This document shows, piece by piece, positions 31,976 through 38,924 of a stretch of 42,735 nt of DNA. The stretch covers positions 1-42,735 of the forward strand of contig JANTGM010000046.1 of the NCBI GenBank assembly GCA_024762925.1, read 5' to 3'. Origin of the DNA: Kofleriaceae bacterium. GTDB lineage: Bacteria; Myxococcota_A; Polyangia; Haliangiales; Haliangiaceae. Positions within the stretch are counted from its first letter, which is position 1; every line of letters starts with the position of its first letter. The notes below the pieces were generated by a model. That model was not told the DNA's origin, made no database searches, and saw nothing but the letters and a program-made list of their open reading frames with translations. The position numbers and the translations under genes were made by a program.

Positions 31976-33673
31976 CTAGCCCTGCTTGCGACGGCGACCA
32001 ATCACGGCAAGTAGCATCAGAAAGAGACCTGAAGCTGCGCCGCCTGTACCACCCGATGTCGAGCAACCACCAACGACGGTGCCAGTTCCCGCTTGTGGAC
32101 CGGTTCCATCATCTTGCCCAGGGCCGTTGGGATCTTCTTCGCCTGGCACTTCTGGTTCTGGCTCAACTTGACGCTCAGGAGCTGGACCACCAACACCAAC
32201 AGCTGCCCAAGCTTCACTCATAGAAATACTCTCAGGGCTACCAGCTCCATATAGATCCTCAGCCGCGAGTTCGGTTGCTGCGCGTGCACCGAGGAAGTCG
32301 GTGTTCACATTCATGTAGTTCGAAAGCGCTCGATAGAAAATCTTCCCAGAGACATCGATTCCAACGCCTTGTACTTGGGTCGTGCTCATACCTCTTGGGT
32401 GAACGCCGCCCTGGGTAGCCAGATAGAATGCGAGGTTGGCGATGCCGGAGTTGAGGTGTACGCCGCCTTCGTCTTCCGTTCCCAGGTAACGAGAAGAGTA
32501 GTGATCGCTGGACCACCCATCTTGCGTTGGGTTGCTTAGGTATCGAATGGCGCCTATGGGAAGGTCTTCTGCCAAGATCCAAGTAGCACTTGAAACGCCA
32601 CCGTTCCCATATGCGTCACAAACTGCAGAGAGAATATCGGACCATGCTTCATTTAGCGCACCTGGCTCGTTTTGATACACCATATTTCCGGTGTACTCCG
32701 TGAGTGCATGACCAAGTTCGTGGGTTCCGATATCAAGCACGGTGAAGTCATCGCCGTAAACCATCTCCGCGCCGTTCCAGAAGGCGTTCTCAAAGCCCAC
32801 TCCAAAGTTGGCAATGCTGACAAGCTCGGCGCCTGCACCATCGTAGGAATCACGTCCAAAGAGGCCTTGTAGGCAGTCATAGGTCTTGCCTGCGGCGTCG
32901 TGAGCTCGATCGACATCCAAGTCGCCGTTTGGTGTGCTGTTCTCTACGCGAGCAACAGTTCCATAGTCCTCGGCTCCACCAGCATCGTATGTGGTGCGAA
33001 GTCGGGCCGAGTGAATGCGTGGAGCACGGTCGGCAAGCTCACCACTTAGCGCGTTGATGTAGACATCATCTTCCACCGGCATTCCCGCACGGTTTCCAGT
33101 GAGAACAAAGTGCCAGGCGAGCTCCGGTGAGCTTCCCTTGGAGCTGGCAATGTACACAAGCTGACCAGAAGAACTCGCATCCGCCCCTTCGGTGATCGCC
33201 ATGGCAGCATCGCGTGCATCGGCCTGCGCAAAGGTCGGTGTAGAGGGAGCCTTGTCTCGAGACCAGCTAGTGCCAGTTGCAGACCGAATCTCTCCATCAG
33301 CATCGCGTGTAATTCGCAAGTCGCCACCAACAACCTCAAGACCATTGCGTCGCTGGCCATAGCGTTCGATCGTTTGTCCAAGCTCATCTTGTTCTGAATT
33401 CTTCAGAAGCAGTGAACCTTCGGCAATCTCGAACGCCGCGCCAACCTGATCAAGCTCGGCACCGAGCTGTCCGGAGACGAAGGCAGTGCGATTTGCTGAG
33501 CCCATCGTTAATCGTTCGACACTGGGAAGCGTACGAAGTGCGGGGTGGGCAGATTCCAACAAACTCTGTTGCTCTCCCACCGAGACCTCCTCTTCAGTGG
33601 CGCAAGCTGTAACTGCTGTCAGAAGCGTTGCAACAAGAAGGGGAGTACGGAGGAAGAAGGAACGAGATGCCAT
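31976..33673 (-). CDS. M4 (thermolysin-family) metalloprotease with MYXO-CTERM-like tail
   Basis: This is 565 residues from the ATG at 33673. The signal sequence ends V-T-A-C (Cys24), a possible lipobox. An FTP/PepSY-type propeptide runs to about 215. The catalytic domain has zinc motif H-E-L-G-H (318-322), third ligand Glu342 in N-E-A-W-S-D, and the catalytic His406 in V-H-L-N-S-G-I. A Pro/Glu/Gly-rich linker leads to G-G-C (Cys537), a hydrophobic helix and a terminal R-R-R-K, which is the layout of the MYXO-CTERM sorting signal processed by myxosortase. The mature protease is therefore likely surface-bound. It is a secreted proteinase, probably transcribed alone. Confidence 0.95.
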   Translation of the reverse strand: MASRSFFLRTPLLVATLLTAVTACATEEEVSVGEQQSLLESAHPALRTLPSVERLTMGSANRTAFVSGQLGAELDQVGAAFEIAEGSLLLKNSEQDELGQTIERYGQRRNGLEVVGGDLRITRDADGEIRSATGTSWSRDKAPSTPTFAQADARDAAMAITEGADASSSGQLVYIASSKGSSPELAWHFVLTGNRAGMPVEDDVYINALSGELADRAPRIHSARLRTTYDAGGAEDYGTVARVENSTPNGDLDVDRAHDAAGKTYDCLQGLFGRDSYDGAGAELVSIANFGVGFENAFWNGAEMVYGDDFTVLDIGTHELGHALTEYTGNMVYQNEPGALNEAWSDILSAVCDAYGNGGVSSATWILAEDLPIGAIRYLSNPTQDGWSSDHYSSRYLGTEDEGGVHLNSGIANLAFYLATQGGVHPRGMSTTQVQGVGIDVSGKIFYRALSNYMNVNTDFLGARAATELAAEDLYGAGSPESISMSEAWAAVGVGGPAPERQVEPEPEVPGEEDPNGPGQDDGTGPQAGTGTVVGGCSTSGGTGGAASGLFLMLLAVIGRRRKQG

Positions 33674-33780
33674 TGCACTAACTACAATCTGCAAAGCGCG
33701 TTCCGGGATTATCTGAAGCTAATGCATTGTTTTAAATGGGCCTACGCTGGGGCCGGACTCTCCACACCGGGGGATTTGTA

Positions 33781-33808
33781 GGTGGTGGGCACCTACCGCC
33801 CCACCACC
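33781..33808. other. Strong hairpin in the intergenic space before nadA
   Basis: GGTGGTGGG (33781-33789) pairs with CCCACCACC (33800-33808) across a 10-base loop. It lies about 140 bases ahead of nadA and upstream of the divergent protease gene. The octamer CCGGACTC occurs at about 33753 and 33808, on both sides of the hairpin. There is no U-run, so it is not a classic terminator; a regulatory or cruciform role is possible but untested. Confidence 0.4.
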
Positions 33809-33946
33809 CGGACTCCATACGTGTGTGATGTCAACCTACTAGTTTTACACGGGATCTCTCCCAAGAGGTTGCCTTGCGAACCAAGATGAGTTCGGGCCCC
33901 TGCTGCCATGTGCGCCGACGATCGGTCTCTGTGGTAGGTCTTTCCT

Positions 33947-34894
33947 ATGAGCAACTTGCCCAGTCCTGACCAGCTTGAATCCGAAATCCTCCGACTCAAG
34001 AAAGAGAAGAATGTTGTCATCCTCGCGCATTACTACCAAGAGTCTGAAATCCAGGACCTCGCCGACTTTGTTGGCGATAGTCTGCAGCTCTCGGTGGAGG
34101 CCAAGAACACAGATGCCGACGTGATCTGTTTTTGCGGTGTTCACTTCATGGCCGAGACAGCAAAAATCCTCAACCCATCGAAGACGGTTGTTGTGCCGGA
34201 TCTCGCTGCAGGCTGTTCACTTGCTGATGGATGCCCAGCCTCAGAGTTTGAAGAGTGGCTCAAGGACTACCCGGACCACACGGTCGTCACCTACATCAAC
34301 GCGAGTGCAGAAGTGAAGGCTCTATCTGACATCACATGCACCTCATCGAACGCTGCCAAGATCATCAAAGCTCTGGGGCCCGATGAGAAAATCGTCTTTG
34401 CTCCTGACAAACACCTCGGCCGCTATGTTGGCAAGGAAAGTGGTCGCGATGACATCGTTCTTTGGCAAGGTAGCTGCATCGTTCATGAGACTTTTTCTGA
34501 GAAAAAGCTTCTCGCGCTCAAAGTTCGTCACCCTGGGGCGAAGATTATTGCTCATCCCGAGTGTGAAGAGTCCATCCTGAAGCACGCAGATTGCATCGCA
34601 TCAACGTCAGGCCTGCTGCGCTTTGTTGTCGAAGACGAAGCAAGCTCATTCATCGTCGCCACCGAAGCGGGCATCCTTCACAAGATGTCGCAGGCTGCAC
34701 CGAGCAAGGAGCTCATTCCAGCCCCGCCCGAAGATGAATCATGCGCATGCAATATGTGCCCATATATGCGCCTCAACACCATGGAGAAGCTCTATTTGTG
34801 CTTGCGCGACCTCGGCCCTGAAGTCGATGTCCCAAAGGCAACCCGCGTACGAGCCTTGCAACCGATCGAGCGCATGCTAGAGATGAGCAAATAG
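33947..34894 (+). CDS. nadA: Quinolinate synthase
   Basis: This 315-residue cytoplasmic iron-sulfur enzyme condenses iminoaspartate with dihydroxyacetone phosphate to quinolinate in NAD synthesis. Three Cys residues in conserved positions should hold the 4Fe-4S cluster: Cys63 (F-C-G-V-H-F-M), Cys177 (G-S-C-I-V-H-E) and Cys271 (C-N-M-C-P-Y-M). The N-terminal L-A-H-Y-Y-Q and later T-S-G-L-L-R motifs also fit. The ATG at 33947 is well placed. No nadB or nadC is next to it; the neighbouring transpeptidase-like gene follows 73 bases later and is functionally unrelated. Confidence 0.97.
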   Translation: MSNLPSPDQLESEILRLKKEKNVVILAHYYQESEIQDLADFVGDSLQLSVEAKNTDADVICFCGVHFMAETAKILNPSKTVVVPDLAAGCSLADGCPASEFEEWLKDYPDHTVVTYINASAEVKALSDITCTSSNAAKIIKALGPDEKIVFAPDKHLGRYVGKESGRDDIVLWQGSCIVHETFSEKKLLALKVRHPGAKIIAHPECEESILKHADCIASTSGLLRFVVEDEASSFIVATEAGILHKMSQAAPSKELIPAPPEDESCACNMCPYMRLNTMEKLYLCLRDLGPEVDVPKATRVRALQPIERMLEMSK

Positions 34895-34967
34895 CTTGGA
34901 GCGTACATCGCATGGATGAGCTATTCACAGATGGCCGCGTCGCCTGAGATGAGCGTATAGTCTCAGG

Positions 34968-35825
34968 ATGCGAACTTCTTGGCTTCTTGCGGGCAGCCTG
35001 GCTTGCGCATGCAACGCAACGAGGCCAGCCCAGCCCAAGGCGGAGTCTACAGAGGATCCCATGCCTGCCAAGATCGCGCCGACCAAGCCAGCTAGCGCAG
35101 CTTCCCAAACCCCACCCGATGCAGCTGTCCCGACAGGCCCAATCCCCGCTTCATCGACACAGCTCATCGTTTCTCGCAGTGAAGGTTGGCAGGGGACTGA
35201 TGCCACGTTGCAGCGATTTGAGCGCCTTCCAGGAGACGCCTGGCGCCCCGTTGGTGCTCCCATCGCCAGCACTCTCGGTCGCATGGGACTCGGCTGGGGA
35301 CGCGGTTTGCACACAACACCCAGCGGCGACGATCCCATTAAGCACGAGGGCGATGGCCGCAGTCCGGCAGGCGTCTTCCGAATCACCCACTCCTACGGCT
35401 ACGACAACGCTCCCAGTGGCACCCACCTTCCCTTCCAGCAAGTGACCCGAAGTTGGCGCTGCGTCAACGATGCTCAGTCCGAGCACTACAACAAGGTACT
35501 CGACGCCAAGAAGATCGACGTTGATTGGAACGAAGCCGAGCATATGCGTCGTCGTGACCATCTCTATGAACTCGTCATTGAAGTGGATCACAACCATATC
35601 CAGCACGACATCAGAACTCCCGTGCCAGGCGATGGCTCGTGCATCTTCCTGCACATCTGGCGCAGGCCAGGTGTGCCGACAATTGGCTGCACTGCCATGC
35701 CGCTGGACGCTATGCAAACACTGCTCACCTGGCTGAGGCCTAGCGCTCAACCAGTGCTCGTAGCCCTCCCAGCCGCGAACTATGATTCGCTGCGGGAGGA
35801 CTGGGCTCTTCCGACGCTCAACTAA
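34968..35825 (+). CDS. YkuD-family L,D-transpeptidase-like exported protein
   Basis: This is 285 residues with an N-terminal signal peptide containing Cys13 and Cys15 (weak lipobox) and a Pro/Ala-rich linker to about 60. The catalytic domain carries the YkuD signature H-x-x-x-x-x-G-x-x-x-x-G-C-x-x-M: His230 and Cys242 in H-I-W-R-R-P-G ... G-C-T-A-M. L,D-transpeptidases form 3-3 peptidoglycan cross-links or attach lipoproteins to the wall, while some relatives only bind or cleave. The longer G-D-G-R-S-P-A-G-V-F segment is typical of the periplasmic YkuD subgroup. A specific substrate cannot be named. The gene converges with the lipoprotein gene that follows. Confidence 0.85.
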   Translation: MRTSWLLAGSLACACNATRPAQPKAESTEDPMPAKIAPTKPASAASQTPPDAAVPTGPIPASSTQLIVSRSEGWQGTDATLQRFERLPGDAWRPVGAPIASTLGRMGLGWGRGLHTTPSGDDPIKHEGDGRSPAGVFRITHSYGYDNAPSGTHLPFQQVTRSWRCVNDAQSEHYNKVLDAKKIDVDWNEAEHMRRRDHLYELVIEVDHNHIQHDIRTPVPGDGSCIFLHIWRRPGVPTIGCTAMPLDAMQTLLTWLRPSAQPVLVALPAANYDSLREDWALPTLN

Positions 35826-35841
35826 GACATATTCTCAGCGC

Positions 35842-37545
35842 CTACTCACTGGGACACTGTGGTGCTCGAATCAGCTCGATATCATCGAAGAAGGCGTGCT
35901 CGATTCCGCCGAAGCTCGAACAGCTCCCTGAGCCTCCGTTGATCGTCAAGGTCATGGGAGTTGGCCGCTCAGCGTACTCTGGAGGAATGCACAGAACATG
36001 TTCGGTCCACAGACCATTTTCGGGCAATGTGAGAGTCTCGCCACTAAGACGAATCAAGGTCGTCGAAACGGGATTGCCTGGAACATTGGCAAAGACGCGA
36101 ACTGCCGGGCCACCTGTAGCATCTCCACTCAGCGGAATTAGCTGTCGAGTGAGTCGGGCACTGGAACAACGAACTTCGGTCGAGAGATCGAGAACACCGC
36201 TACCTGTGCGAGCAAGCGATGGGTTGCTGATCGCCTCAACGCGAGTTTGGCCGCCATCATTGAGCTGTGTGGCGAACTGGAAGCCTGGCTCGAGAGGCGC
36301 GTACTCAAAGCCCCCATCGACAAGAGCCCCTACGCTACAAGATGGCTCGTCAACAACCCTGAGGTTGTCGATGATAATTTCATTGTTGACTACATCGCTA
36401 CACAGTCCACTGCCGCCACTTGCCCGGATCGAGATATTGCTATTGAGGCCATGGGTACTGCGAGGAAGGCACATGCGTTTCGTCTGGCCTGGCGTCGCAG
36501 GCAGGCCAATGAAGCTCTCGCCATCAAGGGAGAGACTCACAGGGGTGTTTGCGTTTACTTGGTAGTCAAACTCAAGTGCAGGGTTGGCAACACGCTCCGC
36601 TCCAGGAACGAGAAACGAACCTGTCGCGGTGGCTGCACCGCATCGCGTGACCTGGCGAACGCGAAGAGCACGAGAGCCGTCCAAACCAATTCCATCGATG
36701 TACGAGACATCGTTGTTGGTTGCCGTAGACAACGTCCAGTTGTCCTCGTTCTCCATGTCACCATTGGAAACAACTCCCGGCTCGCCACACTCGCCAGGGT
36801 TGGCAGGTTGAATGCGAAGGTAGTCAACACGAATCGTGTCAGGAGCAGCGTCTGGACACCCAAGATTCGGCTTATCGCGCGGAGAAATCGCAACTCGCAC
36901 GGAGCCACCATAGGCAGCATCGCTAAGGCAGAAGCGACGAGTTTCTACGAGGTCGCTGCCAGAGCTTTGGGGGAAGTTGATCCACTGATCGTTAAAGCCA
37001 ACAGAAGGAGGCTGCATCCCGAACATATTGTCTCCATTCACCGCGTACTTGATTTCGGCAACCAATGGCTCGGCGTCCTCGTAGCGCGGCATCTCGATGT
37101 CCTGGAAAAGCACGCCCAAGCCACACATCGCGGCCGAGCTAAACTGGCCTTCGCCAGGATCGGTGATGCCAGGTGCCCCTGCGTTGACTGCCGCTCCCTT
37201 CACTGCCTGCCAAGCGGAGGCGTCATCGAATCCTGGTGAGAGCAAGGTTCCAACAAAGACACAAGGCTCACCCTCGTAGCCGACGACACATTCACAAAGT
37301 GCATCGTCCCCCTCCATGACACATTCTTCATGAAGACCACACTCAGTGGAGTCAGTACATTCTATGATGCCGGGTGTGGCATCAATCGATGCTGCGTCTT
37401 CGTCGATGTCTCCTCCATCTGCAGCCAACACTGTGACCTCGCCACAGGCACTTGCAAACAGCAAGGCTGCAAAAGAGAAGGAGATGAGTAATGTGAGTGG
37501 GCTTTGCGAGCGAGATGTGTTCGTCAAGATAGGAACCTTCGTCAA
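35842..37545 (-). CDS. Lipoprotein with EGF-like module and three jelly-roll-like repeats
   Basis: This is 567 residues. The signal peptide ends F-A-S-A-C. An Asp-rich linker is followed by an EGF-like Cys module at about 62-95 (C-T-D-S-T-E-C ... C-x-C-x8-C). Three related beta-sandwich modules come next, each opening with a pattern like N/G-G-[FD]-[ED]-x-x-x-x-W: around 105 (P-G-F-D-D), 260 (N-G-D-M-E-N-E-D-N-W) and 415 (G-G-F-E). Each also has a late C-L-P/C-I-P segment. The design suggests carbohydrate-binding or adhesive function on the cell surface, but no family is certain. Nothing adjacent suggests an operon. Confidence 0.75.
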   Translation of the reverse strand: MTKVPILTNTSRSQSPLTLLISFSFAALLFASACGEVTVLAADGGDIDEDAASIDATPGIIECTDSTECGLHEECVMEGDDALCECVVGYEGEPCVFVGTLLSPGFDDASAWQAVKGAAVNAGAPGITDPGEGQFSSAAMCGLGVLFQDIEMPRYEDAEPLVAEIKYAVNGDNMFGMQPPSVGFNDQWINFPQSSGSDLVETRRFCLSDAAYGGSVRVAISPRDKPNLGCPDAAPDTIRVDYLRIQPANPGECGEPGVVSNGDMENEDNWTLSTATNNDVSYIDGIGLDGSRALRVRQVTRCGAATATGSFLVPGAERVANPALEFDYQVNANTPVSLSLDGESFIGLPATPGQTKRMCLPRSTHGLNSNISIRASGGSGLCSDVVNNEIIIDNLRVVDEPSCSVGALVDGGFEYAPLEPGFQFATQLNDGGQTRVEAISNPSLARTGSGVLDLSTEVRCSSARLTRQLIPLSGDATGGPAVRVFANVPGNPVSTTLIRLSGETLTLPENGLWTEHVLCIPPEYAERPTPMTLTINGGSGSCSSFGGIEHAFFDDIELIRAPQCPSE

Positions 37546-37949
37546 CAGGGGTATAGGAGGACTGCATCCGTGGTCTTTGGAGCCGAGACACGGATACCAA
37601 GAGAAAGAGCTATTCTTGCACGGACCGTCCCAGAATGAATATACAGAGAAATACTGATCTGGCTAAACTTGTCGCCTCCCGACCTCACCGCGGAGTCTGC
37701 AGACAAGCAATCGAAACCAGACTGGAAATCACCGCGTGAAATGTAGGACCCGCACGTTCAAGCGACTACCCTGGTACCCCAGGCAAACAGACCTGCCCGT
37801 GACATTGGTACGCTCCACTAACGCAAGCAGGCATAAGGTAGCCAGCCCAACGCGACGCGGGCAGCCACTACGGCCCGCTATCGAAGTGAGCCGGCCTCTG
37901 GCAATTCACACGAAACGGCTTGCCTTCCAGGCCGGAGCGCTCGCCTTCA
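37546..37949. other. 400-bp gap without a recognised gene
   Basis: This interval holds the promoter region of the lipoprotein gene at 35842-37545 on its left and the 3' end region of the TonB-receptor operon on its right. A small imperfect hairpin (CCTGG/CCAGG near 37770) is present but has no U-run. A 34-codon frame near 37634 shows no coding bias. I see no tRNA or other RNA gene. Confidence 0.5.
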
Positions 37950-38924
37950 CTACGGCACCACACGCAGGCAACTCTGCACCCAGCTTTGCCCGCCTCTCTC
38001 ATCGCGTTGAATTACGTAGACCGTGATGTCCAGTCCGTCGCCAATCTCCTCAGCCTCGCTTGGCGCCGTCCAACGCGCATCCAACGGAGGCAGCATGCCA
38101 CTGATATCACGTGCGCCACCGGAGCTGCTATTGCCCCATGAACCTTCCGTTGCGTAGAAGCGATAGTTCAAGATCTCGGTAAAACTCCGAACCTCGCCAT
38201 CAAGAGTTGGAACAACATAGTCTTCTCTCACGTCTGGCGGCTCAATGGGCAACAGTTGGAGTTCCTCGCCAGGCGCCACGACCGGAGCGGTAATCGAGCC
38301 ACAGCGGCCAACTGGCAGGTCGAAGCCTTGCCCACCGTCTAGGCGGGTAACTTCGATATTCTCAAGGTTGGGGTTTTGGTTTGGCTCTCGCTCAGCGGGA
38401 AGAGCGGCGCCAAATCGAACCTTCTTGGTAGCGTAGATGGCCTCATCGACGTTGCTTCCCGCCGGCCAAATTGCGATCCCAACCTGGATATCAATAGCCC
38501 CAAATCCGGACAGGCTATCGATAGAAACGGATCGTTCCAGAATTTCTCCCAGACTTGGACTCGGACCGAGAGTTTCGCAAATCTCAACCAGGGCATCGTC
38601 CTCTTCCGGGTCGCCCACCGTTCCGGATCCTAGATTGACTTGAGGCTGGGCCGCTGCATCACAGCGTCCACGGCGATTCTTTGGGCAGGCCACCATCGAG
38701 TACGAGAGCTGTCTTGAGTCGCCAGGGTCTGCGACCAATGCGCAGACTTGAATCTCTGGAAGCGCCATAGAATCGATATCGTCGGGGTTCGTTGGAACGA
38801 GAATCTCTGGCGGTTCGGCAATCGCTCCCAACACCCGCATATCATAGACCAGCGCAGGGTCATCAAAGCTTCCGCACGCAAGCAGGAGAGAAATAAGAAT
38901 TACACTTAGAATGTACACTCGCAT
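37950..38924 (-). CDS. Lipoprotein coupled to the TonB-dependent receptor
   Basis: This is 324 residues from the ATG at 38924. The preceding receptor gene ends TGA overlapping this ATG by one base (TGATG), a classic translational-coupling arrangement. The signal peptide ends in the lipobox L-L-A-C, placing the protein in the outer membrane or facing the surface. The mature protein is acidic and rich in Pro and Asp, with several Cys residues and predicted beta-strands, and no recognised domain. The tight coupling implies a partner of the receptor, for example a surface lipoprotein that captures the ligand, as SusD-like proteins do for SusC. The sequence is not SusD-like, however. Confidence 0.85.
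   Translation of the reverse strand: MRVYILSVILISLLLACGSFDDPALVYDMRVLGAIAEPPEILVPTNPDDIDSMALPEIQVCALVADPGDSRQLSYSMVACPKNRRGRCDAAAQPQVNLGSGTVGDPEEDDALVEICETLGPSPSLGEILERSVSIDSLSGFGAIDIQVGIAIWPAGSNVDEAIYATKKVRFGAALPAEREPNQNPNLENIEVTRLDGGQGFDLPVGRCGSITAPVVAPGEELQLLPIEPPDVREDYVVPTLDGEVRSFTEILNYRFYATEGSWGNSSSGGARDISGMLPPLDARWTAPSEAEEIGDGLDITVYVIQRDERGGQSWVQSCLRVVP

Noticed and set aside
33695-33946. Riboswitch in the nadA leader
   Set aside because: A hairpin is present, but the conserved sequence of known NAD-sensing RNAs was not recognised.
37634-37738. 34-codon frame in the 37.5-37.9 kb gap
   Set aside because: No ribosome-binding site, coding bias or recognisable feature.
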